Assembly (NCBI RefSeq): GCF_020883495.1
Contig: NZ_CP086610.1
Coordinates: forward strand, 2,461,501-2,525,500
Source of the DNA: Shinella zoogloeoides
GTDB taxonomy: Bacteria; Pseudomonadota; Alphaproteobacteria; Rhizobiales; Rhizobiaceae
Direction: 5' to 3'
DNA length: 64,000 nucleotides
The position numbers and the translations under genes are program-made. A model generated the notes under the pieces. It saw nothing but the letters and a program-made list of their open reading frames with translations, was not told the DNA's origin and did not search any database. Positions within the stretch are counted from its first letter, which is position 1; each line of letters opens with the position of its first letter. Below, in pieces: positions 26,683 to 36,050 of this stretch.

Positions 26683-27106
26683 CTAAGCACAGGATTCAGC
26701 TATCGCCGAATGAAGGAGCGTCAGTGATGGGCTTCTTTCCCGCCATAAGATCTTGCAGCATGGGGCGGGCTTGTCGGTGACGCTGACGCTCACGTGAGCC
26801 GCGTCCCCAGAAATATCGCGATAGCTGCGATAAAGTCGATCGAAGTCGCTGCCCTCCAGGAGCGTACCGAGTTGGATTGCCTTCGCGCCCTGAAGCCCTT
26901 GATCGACAAATTCCTGTAGCTGTTGCCTGACGTCGTCGGTGCCGCTGAACGTCTTTGCATCGAGATGAAGAGCAGCGCGCGAATGCCGGCTCTTGAAGTC
27001 GTCGTCCTTCATTTTTGCGACGAAAGCGGGATTTCGGTCCAGCGCGATGAGGTACATCGTGGCCTCGAGGACGCCGCGGGAATGGATTCGAAAATCAAGC
27101 TGTCGG
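26683..27106 (-). pseudogene. 3' part of DUF5677-like gene interrupted by IS66
   Basis: The frame reads LDFRIHSRGVLEATMYLIAL onwards and ends with LLHSAIAESCA at 26683. It includes FDRLYRSYRDISGDAAHVSV, which resembles DUF5677 proteins (helical, His-containing, often HEPN-like). It begins directly at the IS66 insertion. Removal of 27107-30329 and one target duplication joins it in frame to the 5' part at 30330-30540 (ENDRQ + LDFRIH). The uninterrupted gene would have encoded about 205 residues. Family assignment is tentative; the split itself is clear. Confidence 0.75.
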
Positions 27107-27144
27107 GTAACCGTCCGGTCTCGGCCCTGTGAGCTTTAGCGCTC

Positions 27145-27834
27145 TCAGTTGAGACCGCAGCATTTTTTGTGTTTCTTGCCGGAGCCGCAGGGGCACGGGT
27201 CGTTTCGCCCGACCTTCTGAGCCGGAGCGGCGAAGGGGTTTGATCGGGTGGTCATGGTCGGCGCCGGGGCGGCGTTGGCGAGGCGCCAGTCGTTGAGTTC
27301 GATCACCCAGTCGGCGATCTTGTCGTGAGCGGTGGCGGTGATGGCGTCGATTTGCTCGTCGGAGAAGCGGGGATCGCGGCGGGCGACATCGGCGAGCATC
27401 ATCAGGCCGGTCCAGGCCCTGGCGGCCTCGATATCGGCTGTGGCGAGGGGCACCCAGGCTTCGGGCTTCAGCTTGACGGCCTTTTCGAAGCCTTCGATCC
27501 AGATCTCCCACAGGATCTCGCCATTGCGCCTGTCGATGCTGACGATCGGACCATAGCGCTCGGGTTGGTCGAAGAGCGTGCGCGCGACGTCGTTGTAGTA
27601 CGCCATCACCAGGCCCATCACCTTGTTGGCGTGGTCGAGGCTCTCGAACACCGGCTCGCCCTTTGCGTCGGCGCTGTTCCAGACCCATGGCAGCCAGGCG
27701 CTGGGAGGGATCATCTGCGGGCAGACGAGGAGGCCGGCAATGAAGCCGTCCAGTTCCTCGATCAGCATCGCCTCTTCATCGAGGTCCAGCAGCGCCTTCG
27801 ACAACTGCTTCTGTTGGCGCGACAGTCCGGGCAT
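27145..27834 (-). CDS. UPF0149 family protein with SEC-C motif, IS66 passenger
   Basis: This ~229-residue protein has a YecA/UPF0149 domain ([20 protein letters not shown] at the start, [21 protein letters not shown] later) and a C-terminal SEC-C zinc motif ([20 protein letters not shown]). The start at 27834 overlaps the end of tnpC by 59 bases; the frame extends further upstream without support. Genes of this type occur as the last gene in several alphaproteobacterial IS66 elements. The role in transposition is unknown. Confidence 0.8.
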   Translation of the reverse strand: MPGLSRQQKQLSKALLDLDEEAMLIEELDGFIAGLLVCPQMIPPSAWLPWVWNSADAKGEPVFESLDHANKVMGLVMAYYNDVARTLFDQPERYGPIVSIDRRNGEILWEIWIEGFEKAVKLKPEAWVPLATADIEAARAWTGLMMLADVARRDPRFSDEQIDAITATAHDKIADWVIELNDWRLANAAPAPTMTTRSNPFAAPAQKVGRNDPCPCGSGKKHKKCCGLN

Positions 27835-29386
27835 GGCTCGTCCAGTTCCAGGGGGCGAGTTCACCGACGCGGTTGATGGGATGGTCGCCGATGCGGGCCA
27901 GAACATCCCGGAGATAGGCCTGGGGATCAAGGCCATTGAGCCTGGCGGTCCCGATCAGGGTGTAGATGACGGCGGCGCGCTCGCCGCCCTTGTCGGAACC
28001 GGCGAAGAGCCAGTTCTTGCGGCCGATGGCGAGCGGCCGGATCGCGCGCTCGGCGGCGTTGTTGTCGATCTCCAGATCGCCGCGGTCGGCATAGCGGGTG
28101 AGCGCGGGCCAGCGCGACAGGCCGTAGCGGATCGCCCTGGCGAGTTCACTCTTGCCCGACAGCTTGGGCAGGGTCGTGTCGAACCAGGTCCGCAGATTGG
28201 CGAGCCGTGGAACGGCGTGCTCCTGCCGCGATCGTCGCCGTTCGTCGGGCGGGCGGCCACGGACGGCGTCCTCGACCTGGTAGAGCTCCCCGATCCGGCG
28301 CAAGGCCTCGGCTGCGACCGGCGAGGCGTTGGCCTGGTGGATATCGAAGAACTTGCGCCGGACATGGGCCCAGCAGGCGACCTCGGCGATCGCGGCGCGC
28401 TTACCGGGGCTGCCGGCATAGAGCTTGTCGAAGCCGGCATATCCGTCGGCGTGGAGATATCCGGCGAAGCCCTGGAGATGGCCTTGCGGGCGCACGCCCT
28501 TCCGATCCGGCGTATAGCGATAGAGGACGGCTGGCGCGGCATCTCCGGCATGGGGGCGCTCGTCGCGGACATAGACCCAAAGGCGGCCCGTCGCGGTCTT
28601 GCCGAACCCGGGGGCGAGCACCGGCACGGGCGTGTCGTCGGCGTGAAGCGCGCGCCCGGCCATGGCATGCTTGCCGATCGCCTCGGCCAGGGGTGTCAGC
28701 AGCGCCGCCGCCGATCCGACCCAATCGGCCAGGGTGGAACGGTCGAGATCGACGCCTTCGCGGGCATAGACCTCGGACTGGCGGTACAGCGGCAGATGGT
28801 CGGCATACTTGGCCACCAGCACATGGGCGAGCAATCCAGGGCCCGGCCGCCCGCGCTCGATCGGCAGGGACGGCATCGGCGCCTGCACGATCGCTTCACA
28901 CAGGCGGCAGACGATCTTGGGGCGGATATGCCGGACGACCTTGAACTGGGTGACGCGCTCCAGCACCTCGGTCTCGTCCTGGCCGAGCCGGCGCAACTGT
29001 CCGCCGCAAGCCTGGCAACCACAGCCGAGATCGCCATCGGCGATGCCCGCTGGCCAATGCACGATCTCCTCGCGCGGCAGATGATCGGGCAAGGGACGAC
29101 GAACCGGATGCTGCCGGGCGTCGGGAGTTGCCGGCATGACCGCGCGCTCCAGAACCGTCCGCGCCGCCGTGCCCTCCTCGACATCCTCGAGCGCCAGCTC
29201 CAACTGGTGGATGGCGGCGTCGAGCTTCTCCGACGACTGCCCGAACTGCATCCGGCGCAGCTTCGCCAGTTGCGCCTTCAGCTTCTCGATCATGAGCAGA
29301 TGGGCGGCCGTCTCGGCCCGTGCCGCGATCAGCAGCGCCTGAAGCGTCGCCACGTCGTCGGGAAGGTCTGCGGAGGCGCTCGCCAT
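27776..29386 (-). CDS. tnpC: IS66 transposase TnpC
   Basis: This 536-residue protein has an N-terminal leucine-zipper-like helix ([20 protein letters not shown] followed by [10 protein letters not shown]), a zinc-binding segment (CGCQACGG) and the DDE-type catalytic region with [25 protein letters not shown] and [12 protein letters not shown], ending [16 protein letters not shown]. It catalyses transposition of the element. The start at 29386 has GAAAGGACC upstream. No disruption is seen. Confidence 0.93.
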   Translation of the reverse strand: MASASADLPDDVATLQALLIAARAETAAHLLMIEKLKAQLAKLRRMQFGQSSEKLDAAIHQLELALEDVEEGTAARTVLERAVMPATPDARQHPVRRPLPDHLPREEIVHWPAGIADGDLGCGCQACGGQLRRLGQDETEVLERVTQFKVVRHIRPKIVCRLCEAIVQAPMPSLPIERGRPGPGLLAHVLVAKYADHLPLYRQSEVYAREGVDLDRSTLADWVGSAAALLTPLAEAIGKHAMAGRALHADDTPVPVLAPGFGKTATGRLWVYVRDERPHAGDAAPAVLYRYTPDRKGVRPQGHLQGFAGYLHADGYAGFDKLYAGSPGKRAAIAEVACWAHVRRKFFDIHQANASPVAAEALRRIGELYQVEDAVRGRPPDERRRSRQEHAVPRLANLRTWFDTTLPKLSGKSELARAIRYGLSRWPALTRYADRGDLEIDNNAAERAIRPLAIGRKNWLFAGSDKGGERAAVIYTLIGTARLNGLDPQAYLRDVLARIGDHPINRVGELAPWNWTSHARTVAPTEAVVEGAAGPR

Positions 29387-29486
29387 GGTCCTTTCGAGAT
29401 TATCCCGAGGCCGGCGGCCAAGCCATTGAATCATGGTCGATCTTGACCGCGGACCACAGTCCTGAATCGGCTCGAAGCACCTCGCT

Positions 29487-29834
29487 TCACAGCGCCAGGC
29501 TGGGGCGATCGGTTCGAATCGGCGCGCGCCAATCGATCCCCTCCAGCAGCATGGAGAGCTGCGCCGGCGTCAGCCGCACCACGCCGTCGGTCGTCACCGG
29601 CCAGATGAAGCGGCCCTTCTCCAATCGCTTGGCGAACAGGCAGAAGCCTTGTCCATCCCAGTACAACACCTTCAGAAGATCGCCCCGGCGGCCACGAAAG
29701 ACGAACAGGTGGCCGGAGAACGGATCCTGCTGCAGCGCCTGCTGCGCCAGAGCGGCCAGACCGTCGAAACCCTTGCGCATATCCGTCGGGCCCATCGCGA
29801 GATAGACCCGCATCCCGGCAGGGATCGCGATCAT
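29487..29834 (-). CDS. tnpB: IS66 accessory protein TnpB
   Basis: This 115-residue protein ([20 protein letters not shown], then [20 protein letters not shown] and [14 protein letters not shown]) is a typical IS66 Orf2/TnpB. Its ATG overlaps the tnpA stop in an ATGA. It is required with TnpA for IS66 transposition, although its biochemical role is not known. Confidence 0.93.
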   Translation of the reverse strand: MIAIPAGMRVYLAMGPTDMRKGFDGLAALAQQALQQDPFSGHLFVFRGRRGDLLKVLYWDGQGFCLFAKRLEKGRFIWPVTTDGVVRLTPAQLSMLLEGIDWRAPIRTDRPSLAL

Positions 29835-30250
29835 CGCCGGTCCAGCACGTCGAGCACCCGCCGCAGCGCGTCCGCGTCGACATCGCGGTCGACCCGCAGC
29901 CTGCGGCCAGAACCGAGCGCAATCTCGATGATGCCGGACAAACGACGGCTCCGGCGCGCGGGCTCTGTGCAGGCAACCTCGGACGCCGACGTGGGCGGGA
30001 CGTCGGTCACGACAGGAGCCAGTTCGACGGGCAGCAGAAGCGGCGCCGGGCTGCCGCCGCCCAACTGCCCCAGCTTCGCCTGACGCCGCCACGTGAAAAC
30101 CAGGCTTGCCGCGACCCCGTTGCGTCGCGCGACATCCGTCACCGTCACACCCGCCGAAAAACTCTCCTCGACGATCCGGACCTTGTCCTCATAGCGCCAG
30201 CGCCGCCGCCGCTCGATCGCGCCCAGAACCTCAGCCCGAACCATCGCCAT
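29831..30250 (-). CDS. tnpA: IS66 accessory protein TnpA (HTH)
   Basis: This 139-residue protein has an N-terminal helix-turn-helix ([19 protein letters not shown] and [19 protein letters not shown]), the usual IS66 Orf1/TnpA. It is the first gene of the IS operon and is translationally coupled to tnpB. A 60-base gap separates it from the right inverted repeat. Confidence 0.92.
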   Translation of the reverse strand: MAMVRAEVLGAIERRRRWRYEDKVRIVEESFSAGVTVTDVARRNGVAASLVFTWRRQAKLGQLGGGSPAPLLLPVELAPVVTDVPPTSASEVACTEPARRSRRLSGIIEIALGSGRRLRVDRDVDADALRRVLDVLDRR

Positions 30251-30329
30251 GACCTTAAAGCTAGACTTAAGGTCACACCGTTCGGGAAATGCCGCCCACC
30301 GCGCAAGGCGGCCGAGACCGGACGGTTAC

Positions 30330-30540
30330 GCTGTCGGTCGTTTTCGAGCAGGAGCAGGGCGCCCTCGAACAGCGTCAGCGCTCGGGCGTAGAGCGCCATT
30401 TTTAGCGCTATCAGCTCCCGCTCTTCGTCTGATGCAACATCGACCGGATCTTCTGAAGTGAACCGCCTGGCAGCGTCGACATAGTCATTCATCCAGGCAA
30501 GCCATTGCGATGAGCGCGATTGTTGTTCGGTCACGGACAA
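30330..30540 (-). pseudogene. 5' part of DUF5677-like gene interrupted by IS66
   Basis: The sequence encodes MSVTEQQSRSSQWLAWMNDY and continues to LLLENDRQ at the target duplication; beyond that the frame runs into the IS. Its continuation is at 26683-27106. The ATG at 30540 is the only plausible start. The intact gene would have converged with gajB, so it may be a lost member of the defence cluster. Confidence 0.75.
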
Positions 30541-30709
30541 TAGCTCCGAAAAAATTGGTATGGCTGGGGTTTCCTGGCAGGATTTGGCGGGAGGCCTATG
30601 CCATCAGCGCGCATATTGGAAAAGCAAAGAGCGTTGGGTTTCGTATTCTTGCTGCCGAATTCGGTTTTCACGTCGCGGTCCCGATTTTCATTGAGGTATT
30701 TCATGGTAG

Positions 30710-31231
30710 ATGAATGTCATGAGGGATGATTTGCAAGAAATACTTTCAGTATTCGCGGCTGCGGTGCGTGCACTTCTGCAGGATAAGGATCTTGCCTATG
30801 CGGATCCTGCCGAGCGCGCGCTTGTCGCTCGGATTCGGGATCTCCTGCATGGGGAATATGCCGGCTGGTCAATCGATTTGGAATGGAATCGCCGCGAGGA
30901 CGTGATCAAGCGCCTTCGCTATGACCTGAGCGATGACGAGTTGATTGGGAAGGATGCGATTGTCCCTGACCTCATCGTACATCGGGTCGGCAAGCGTGAA
31001 AATTTGCTCGTCGTCGAGGTCAAGAAGTCGACCAACAAGGACTTCGATGGGGACATCTGGAAGCTCAAGGGAATGACGGAACAGGCCGGGGCTTACGGGT
31101 ATCTGGTTGGGCTTCATCTGGTGATCGACGTGAAGGCGGGGATCGCGCCGCGTTGCGACGTCTATGTCGACGCTGCGTTGGACGACGAGTTGACAGAGTG
31201 GATGCGCGCTGAGCTGGGGAAGGCAAGATGA
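30710..31231 (+). CDS. PD-(D/E)XK nuclease-like protein
   Basis: This 173-residue protein has the restriction-endonuclease-like core: an acidic helix (AERALVARIRDLLHGEYAGW), then VPDLIVHRVGKRENLLVVEVKK, where D and E-V-K fit the PD-(D/E)XK catalytic pattern. It continues with QAGAYGYLVGLHLVIDVK. No DNA-recognition domain is visible. The stop overlaps the next start (ATGA). The two genes and the AbiH gene 57 bases further form a likely operon. Confidence 0.65.
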   Translation: MNVMRDDLQEILSVFAAAVRALLQDKDLAYADPAERALVARIRDLLHGEYAGWSIDLEWNRREDVIKRLRYDLSDDELIGKDAIVPDLIVHRVGKRENLLVVEVKKSTNKDFDGDIWKLKGMTEQAGAYGYLVGLHLVIDVKAGIAPRCDVYVDAALDDELTEWMRAELGKAR

Positions 31232-31917
31232 CTGGGGATCCCGTCGAGATCGTCAAACTGCTCGGTCGCTTTACCGGGCCGGATTTGACGCAGACACTGT
31301 CGCGCATCGAAGGCGCGGTACGAGGTGTGTCGGCCAGCGATTGCACGGGCTTCCTCGAAAATGCCGGGGCTGGCCGTGAGGTGCTTGCGGCCGCGGCCGG
31401 CATGAAGCGGCTGGCCGGACAGATCAATGTCACGATCCATGCGCTCGGCATCCTCATGTGCCTGCCGCATATTCTCGAACCGGACGAGCGCGTCGAATCT
31501 GTGTCTCTCGGTGCGGGAAATACGGGCCGCGATTTCGATCTGGAGACGAATGTTCGGGTTGCCGAGTTCAAATTCATCCAGTGGAGAGGCGGACCAGAGA
31601 CGATTCGCCAGAATGCAGTTTTCAAGGACTACCTGCTGCTTGCGGAGCATCCGACGGCAAAGCGTAAGCACCTCTATTTGCTCGGAACGGAGCATGCGAT
31701 CAGGTTCTTGCGTGGTGGTCGCGCGATGTCGAGCGTCCTGAGCAGAAACGCCAAGCTGCAGAGGATGTTTACGGAACGGTTCGGGAAGCGCTTCGGGACA
31801 GTCGGTGACTATTACGCGGCGCACGCCAACGCGGTTCAGATCGATGATGTTTCGCCCTGGCTTTCGGAATTGGCGGAGGAGTTGATCGCGGAGGCGGATA
31901 TGGAGATTAGCGATTGA
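31228..31917 (+). CDS. Nuclease-like protein coupled to the PD-(D/E)XK gene
   Basis: This 229-residue protein contains GRDFDLETNVRVAEFKFIQW, where D, E and K are spaced like a second PD-(D/E)XK active site, followed by a long helical region (VFKDYLLLAEHPTAKRKHLY, LLGTEHAIRFLRGG). I cannot name its family. Four-base overlap with the upstream gene suggests that the two products are made in fixed ratio and may act together, perhaps as a heteromeric nuclease. Confidence 0.55.
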   Translation: MTGDPVEIVKLLGRFTGPDLTQTLSRIEGAVRGVSASDCTGFLENAGAGREVLAAAAGMKRLAGQINVTIHALGILMCLPHILEPDERVESVSLGAGNTGRDFDLETNVRVAEFKFIQWRGGPETIRQNAVFKDYLLLAEHPTAKRKHLYLLGTEHAIRFLRGGRAMSSVLSRNAKLQRMFTERFGKRFGTVGDYYAAHANAVQIDDVSPWLSELAEELIAEADMEISD

Positions 31918-31973
31918 AGAGCAGCGCAAATGAGCGAATGCGTTGGCGAACGGGAAAACACTGAAGGGCTGGG

Positions 31974-32822
31974 ATGGGGAAAACGCTTTACATCATCGGA
32001 AACGGCTTCGATCTCCACCACGGAATTCCGTCATCCTATAAGGCGTTCGGAGAGTATCTCCGGCGGTCGGATGCCAAGACCTATGATGTCGTCGAGAAAT
32101 ACTTTTCGATGGATGCGCAGTTTTGGGCCGAATTCGAGGATCGGTTGGCCTCTTTCGACAGCGATTCACTGATTGAGGACGCGGCCAACTTTCTGGTCGG
32201 ATATGGCGCCGACGATTGGAGCGACGCATACCACCACGATTACCAGTACGAGATACAACAAGCGGTCGAGGCGATCTCGACGACGTTGCGGTTGCGCTTC
32301 GCCGAATGGATACGCCAGCTCCCTGTGCCATGGGCTGCTGAGTTCAGCGGGCAGCGCGTTCGGGTGGATCGCTCGGGGACCTTCTTGAACTTCAATTACA
32401 CCCCGTCGCTACAACGATTGTACGCGGTTCCCGACATCAACGTGTTGCATATCCATGGAGCGGCCGCGAACCCAACGGAGACGTTGGTGCTGGGCCATGG
32501 ATGGGAGCCTGTTCCAAACCTGGATCCCTACCGTTTCCACCAGGATCCGGAGGATGCGGATATGCGTGTCGTCGAAGGGCAGGGGATTGTCGACGACTAC
32601 TTCAAGGACACGTTCAAACCCACCGCCAAAGTCATCGAGAAAAACGCAGCCTTCTTTGCCGGGCTGTCGGATGTCGATCGGATCGTCGTGATGGGACATT
32701 CGGTGTCGGAGGTCGATCACCCGTATTTTGAGGAGGTCATCGCGAATATCGACGTCAACCGGGTGCGCTGGAAGGTTACGCGACGAGCGCCAAGCGATCA
32801 TGTCCGCATCACACACAGCTAG
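31974..32822 (+). CDS. abiH: AbiH family abortive infection protein
   Basis: This 282-residue protein starts with the family hallmark LYIIGNGFDLHHGIPSSY. It also has FLNFNYTPSLQRLY, VLHIHGAAANPTETLVLGHG and, near the end, IVVMGHSVSEVDHPYFEEV, the usual AbiH signature blocks. AbiH proteins confer abortive phage resistance by an unknown mechanism. The gene follows the two nuclease-like genes on the same strand and may belong to their operon. The length is typical of the shorter AbiH members. Confidence 0.85.
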   Translation: MGKTLYIIGNGFDLHHGIPSSYKAFGEYLRRSDAKTYDVVEKYFSMDAQFWAEFEDRLASFDSDSLIEDAANFLVGYGADDWSDAYHHDYQYEIQQAVEAISTTLRLRFAEWIRQLPVPWAAEFSGQRVRVDRSGTFLNFNYTPSLQRLYAVPDINVLHIHGAAANPTETLVLGHGWEPVPNLDPYRFHQDPEDADMRVVEGQGIVDDYFKDTFKPTAKVIEKNAAFFAGLSDVDRIVVMGHSVSEVDHPYFEEVIANIDVNRVRWKVTRRAPSDHVRITHS

Positions 32823-32846
32823 GACTTTTCCTATCCAGGCCTCCAA

Positions 32847-32890
32847 TTGTCAGGTTTATATTATCATATATTGACTTTGTCAGATTTTAT
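32847..32890 (+). promoter_or_regulatory. Promoter region of the QueC-like operon with direct repeats
   Basis: TTGTCAG(G/A)TTTAT-like direct repeats begin at 32847 and 32877, 30 bases apart, with an AT-rich core (TATATTATCATATATTGAC) between them. This is the only AT-rich segment before the operon. It is a candidate operator for the operon's own Xre-ImmA protein. Confidence 0.5.
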
Positions 32891-32918
32891 GCGCATATTG
32901 CCGACATGGGAGGCTGTC

Positions 32919-33494
32919 ATGACCGATGGGCCATTCAGAAATGCAGAACTGAGCAGCCGCTGGAAACGGTACGGGCAAGACCTGGTCAGCGACGCGGTCA
33001 GCGCGGAAGAGCGGACGATGCAGGCTTGTCACAGCATGATTGGTGACGTCGACATGAACGCATTCAGCCCGCTTTTCGGCGACCTCAAGGCGCATGCGGA
33101 ACGCACGCAAATGGATCTAGACCCGGTGTCGGAGGTCGAAACGATTTTCGAGAGTCACCCAACCTCGCCTCTGGCGGATGCGCTTCAGCGGCATTTGATC
33201 GCGAACCTGCGTGACCAGATGCCTATCGACGAGGCTCTCAACCGATCGCTCGAAAGCACGGCGAAAGACTGGATCGGCACCACCAAGAACAGGCTCGACG
33301 AAGAGTGCATTCGCGCCCGCGAGCTCGGCGACATGAAGCGAGAGGATTATCACAAGGGCATAGAACGGAACCGCGAGACGTTTGCGGCCATCAAGCCCAA
33401 CGAGCTCTGCGATGCCCTGGCCACCGGTAGCAAGAGCGCTTTCCGGCTGGCAGTTCAAAAGAAAGCCGGCGTGGACGAGGGGCCGGAAGAGTGA
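32919..33494 (+). CDS. Alpha-helical protein, first gene of QueC-like operon
   Basis: This 191-residue protein (MTDGPFRNAELSSRWKRYGQ at the start) appears almost entirely helical and charged, without a recognisable catalytic motif. The start at 32919 has GGGAGG upstream; a longer frame opens at 32847 within the promoter region. Its stop overlaps the next start in a GTGA, so it is coupled to the QueC-like gene. A role as substrate or scaffold for that enzyme is possible; function unknown. Confidence 0.6.
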   Translation: MTDGPFRNAELSSRWKRYGQDLVSDAVSAEERTMQACHSMIGDVDMNAFSPLFGDLKAHAERTQMDLDPVSEVETIFESHPTSPLADALQRHLIANLRDQMPIDEALNRSLESTAKDWIGTTKNRLDEECIRARELGDMKREDYHKGIERNRETFAAIKPNELCDALATGSKSAFRLAVQKKAGVDEGPEE

Positions 33495-34876
33495 GCGCCC
33501 GTACGCATGAGGCACCCGTATCGGGCAAGCACCTGTTCGTTATCGAAAAGGGGCAGAAGCCCGGCCGCGCTCTCCCGAAGGGCGCCGTAACGGCGGAAGT
33601 CGGCCGGCACATTCGCTTCAATGCTGCGGTTCTGGATACGTTCGACGTGAAGGGGTTCCAGCCGCTGCATTACGACATGTTGGTCTTGTGCGCCGCCATT
33701 GAGTTTGCTGACCGACGTTGGAAGCGCCCGCTTGGGTGGCGCCGGACCCTGGAAGTGACTGTTCCGGTCATCGACCTCAAAAGTTGGCAGAAGCCGGAGG
33801 TTTTGAAGAGCCTGCATGGCGTCTTGAACCACCTGACCGGCGACACGTGGCGGTTTTCCTTCGTTGGAGCGAAAGACCGCTCGCCCATCGGTTCGCGGCA
33901 AATTCCGCTGGACTTCGGCAAGACCAAGACCTTTGCCGTCGCTTACAGCGACGGCTTGGATTCGCGTGCGGTCTCTGCGTTGAGTGGCGACCAGGACGAG
34001 GCCCTATGCATTCGGATCGCCGGCAAGCGCCAACGCCGGAAAACCGGAGACAGTTTTTTCACGCAGATCCCGTTCAAGGTGCAGGGATATCGCGGACACG
34101 AAAGCAGCTTCCGTTCGCGCGGATTCCAGTTCGCGGCGGTAACGACAATTGCCGCGCAGCTTTCTAGCGTGGCGCGTATCATAGTGCCCGAGAGCGGCCA
34201 GGGTGCGCTTGGACCCGTATTGCTGCCTCTGCACAACATCTATCCCGACTATCGCAACCATCCGACGTTCTTCCGAAAGATGGAGCGGTTCATCACGGCA
34301 CTGCTAGGCTATCGGGGCAAGTTTGAGCAGCCACGTTTGTGGTCGACGAAAGGGCAGACGCTACGAGCATTCCTGGACATTCCCGGAAAGACCGAACGGC
34401 ACCTGACAAGCACTCATTCCTGCTGGCAGAGCCGCCGCGTGGTGAATGTTGGGGGGCGAAAGCATTGTGGCTTGTGTGCTGCCTGTTTGCTCAGGCGCGT
34501 TAGTTTGCATGCAGCTGGTGTTAACGAGGCGCGAGACGCTTATGTCGTGTCCGATCTGGCCGCCACTGACGCGAGCGGCGCACTATCCGTCATACCCCTG
34601 AAGGCCGATCGGGACATCATGGTCGAATATGGGAGCGTGGGCGCACGGCACCTGCAGCACCTTGCCGAGCTCGCCAGCTTGCCTGATGACGCCCTTCGCG
34701 TCCACGCCTCGCAGATCGGGGCGGTAATCGGGGAAAGCACTGAGAAAGCGCTGACGAAGCTAAGGACAATGTTGGGTACGCATGCCGTGGAATGGCGGGC
34801 ATTTCTGTCCGCGCAAGGAGAACAAAGCTTTTTGAAGAGCTGGATGGATGGAGGGCGCTATGGCCGATTTGAATGA
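33491..34876 (+). CDS. QueC-like PP-loop ATPase with zinc motif, defence-type
   Basis: This 461-residue protein has a ~145-residue N-terminal region without clear homology, a PP-loop (AVAYSDGLDSRAV, about 149-161) and a QueC-type zinc site: C311, then HCGLCAAC at 325-332. QueC makes 7-cyano-7-deazaguanine, but the housekeeping enzyme is ~230 residues; long QueC-like proteins occur in the Qat system and type IV CBASS. The P-loop has SDGLDS where QueC has SGGxDS. The GTG start overlaps the upstream stop, and the last 17 bases overlap the next gene. No other deazaguanine pathway gene is near, which argues for a changed role. Confidence 0.7.
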   Translation: MSARTHEAPVSGKHLFVIEKGQKPGRALPKGAVTAEVGRHIRFNAAVLDTFDVKGFQPLHYDMLVLCAAIEFADRRWKRPLGWRRTLEVTVPVIDLKSWQKPEVLKSLHGVLNHLTGDTWRFSFVGAKDRSPIGSRQIPLDFGKTKTFAVAYSDGLDSRAVSALSGDQDEALCIRIAGKRQRRKTGDSFFTQIPFKVQGYRGHESSFRSRGFQFAAVTTIAAQLSSVARIIVPESGQGALGPVLLPLHNIYPDYRNHPTFFRKMERFITALLGYRGKFEQPRLWSTKGQTLRAFLDIPGKTERHLTSTHSCWQSRRVVNVGGRKHCGLCAACLLRRVSLHAAGVNEARDAYVVSDLAATDASGALSVIPLKADRDIMVEYGSVGARHLQHLAELASLPDDALRVHASQIGAVIGESTEKALTKLRTMLGTHAVEWRAFLSAQGEQSFLKSWMDGGRYGRFE

Positions 34877-36050
34877 GCTGAGCGCGCAAGAAATAGGACG
34901 CCGACTGCGCATCGCGCGGGAGAACGCGGATATCCGGCAGGATGACGCGGCCCAGGTCATAGGCATGTCTCGCCCGACGTTGGTATCCATCGAGAAGGGT
35001 GTGCGCCGTGTGCGCATCCAGGAAATCCAGATGCTGGCTCGTCACTACGGCGTGTCTGTGAACGCCCTCCTTCGCAGAGAAGCCGTCCACACCGATTTGA
35101 TGCCCCGCTTCCGGAAACTGCGTGAGACGGAGGACGCACACACCACCGAGGCCATTCTGCTCTTCAACGATCTGATCAAGGCGGACGTTGAAATGGAGAA
35201 CATCCTAGGGATCCAGCGGCGGAGAAATTACCCGCCGGCGCGCGGCATCAATGACGGTGATGTTGTTGCGTTGGCTGAAACGCATGCCAAGGAACTGCGC
35301 CACTGGCTGGGTCTCGGCCCAGGGCCGATTGCCGATATCTTTTCGGTTATCGAGCTGGGCCTCGGCATCCGCTTGTATCAGCGCCGCCTTTCTTCGAACT
35401 CGAAGGTGGCGGGGCTGTTCACTTACGATGAAAGCATCGGCGCCTGCATTCTTCTCAACGCCAACCATCCATTGCCACGTCGCATCCAATCCGCGGCTCA
35501 TGAAATCGGCCATTTCTATGGCACTCGGCAAACCCCGGAAGTGCTCGAGGATGATGAGAGATTCTTGTCGCGCGATGAACGCTACGCAAACGCCTTTGGC
35601 CGCGCGTTCCTGACGCCTGCTGAAAGCTTCTCGGAAAGCTTTCGCCAACTGAAGGAGATAACCGGCAAGACGACCCGACGCCTGATCATCCTCCTTGCCC
35701 AACAGTATAACATCTCGCGCCAAGCTTGCGGTCTCAGGCTCGAAGAATTGGGTCTCGTCAAGCGCGGCACTTGGGCCTGGTTCGAGAACAACGGCGGCAT
35801 CACCGACGACCATGTTCGGGAGGTCCTGGGCGAAATGACGGATCGCCGCGATCCGTCAAAGAGTGACGCCGATCGACCGATCTCGCACCGCCTGAGCCTC
35901 ATGGCGCACGCCGCCTGGAAACGCGGACTGATGTCGGAAGGACAATTGGCAGAATTGCTGAAGGTGGGGCGAGTGGAGCTTCGCGGCATTGTTGATCAAA
36001 TCGAGCTTGAGGAAAGAGAGACGGATGAGTTGCTCAAGCTCCCTGATTAA
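34860..36050 (+). CDS. Xre-family HTH protein with ImmA/IrrE metallopeptidase domain
   Basis: This 396-residue protein has an N-terminal Xre HTH (about 10-70: EIGRRLRIARENADIRQDDA, MSRPTLVSIEKG) and a COG2856 peptidase domain with zinc motif HEIGH at 214-218 and the downstream acidic ligand region SRDERYANAFGRAFLTP. ImmA-type peptidases cleave repressors or antitoxins when triggered. The start at 34860 has GGAGGG upstream. It probably represses the operon and may release it by proteolysis under phage or DNA stress. Confidence 0.8.
   Translation: MADLNELSAQEIGRRLRIARENADIRQDDAAQVIGMSRPTLVSIEKGVRRVRIQEIQMLARHYGVSVNALLRREAVHTDLMPRFRKLRETEDAHTTEAILLFNDLIKADVEMENILGIQRRRNYPPARGINDGDVVALAETHAKELRHWLGLGPGPIADIFSVIELGLGIRLYQRRLSSNSKVAGLFTYDESIGACILLNANHPLPRRIQSAAHEIGHFYGTRQTPEVLEDDERFLSRDERYANAFGRAFLTPAESFSESFRQLKEITGKTTRRLIILLAQQYNISRQACGLRLEELGLVKRGTWAWFENNGGITDDHVREVLGEMTDRRDPSKSDADRPISHRLSLMAHAAWKRGLMSEGQLAELLKVGRVELRGIVDQIELEERETDELLKLPD

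Larger units (their letters stand above)
27107..30329 (-). mobile_element. Complete IS66-family insertion sequence
   Basis: The 3,223-bp element is bounded by 20-bp perfect inverted repeats (GTAACCGTCCGGTCTCGGCC at 27107-27126, complement at 30310-30329). It is flanked by an 8-bp target duplication GCTGTCGG (27099-27106 and 30330-30337), the length expected for IS66. It carries tnpA, tnpB, tnpC and a UPF0149/SEC-C passenger gene, all on the minus strand. Intact genes and exact duplication suggest a fairly recent insertion. Confidence 0.93.

Noticed and set aside
27623..29446. 607-codon plus-strand frame opposite IS66 tnpC
   Set aside because: Shadow of tnpC, which has full family motifs on the minus strand.
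30145..30329. Continuation of the 131-codon frame starting at 30540 as a real protein end
   Set aside because: Beyond 30330 the frame reads into the IS66 inverted repeat and tnpA region; the true continuation is at 27106 and below.
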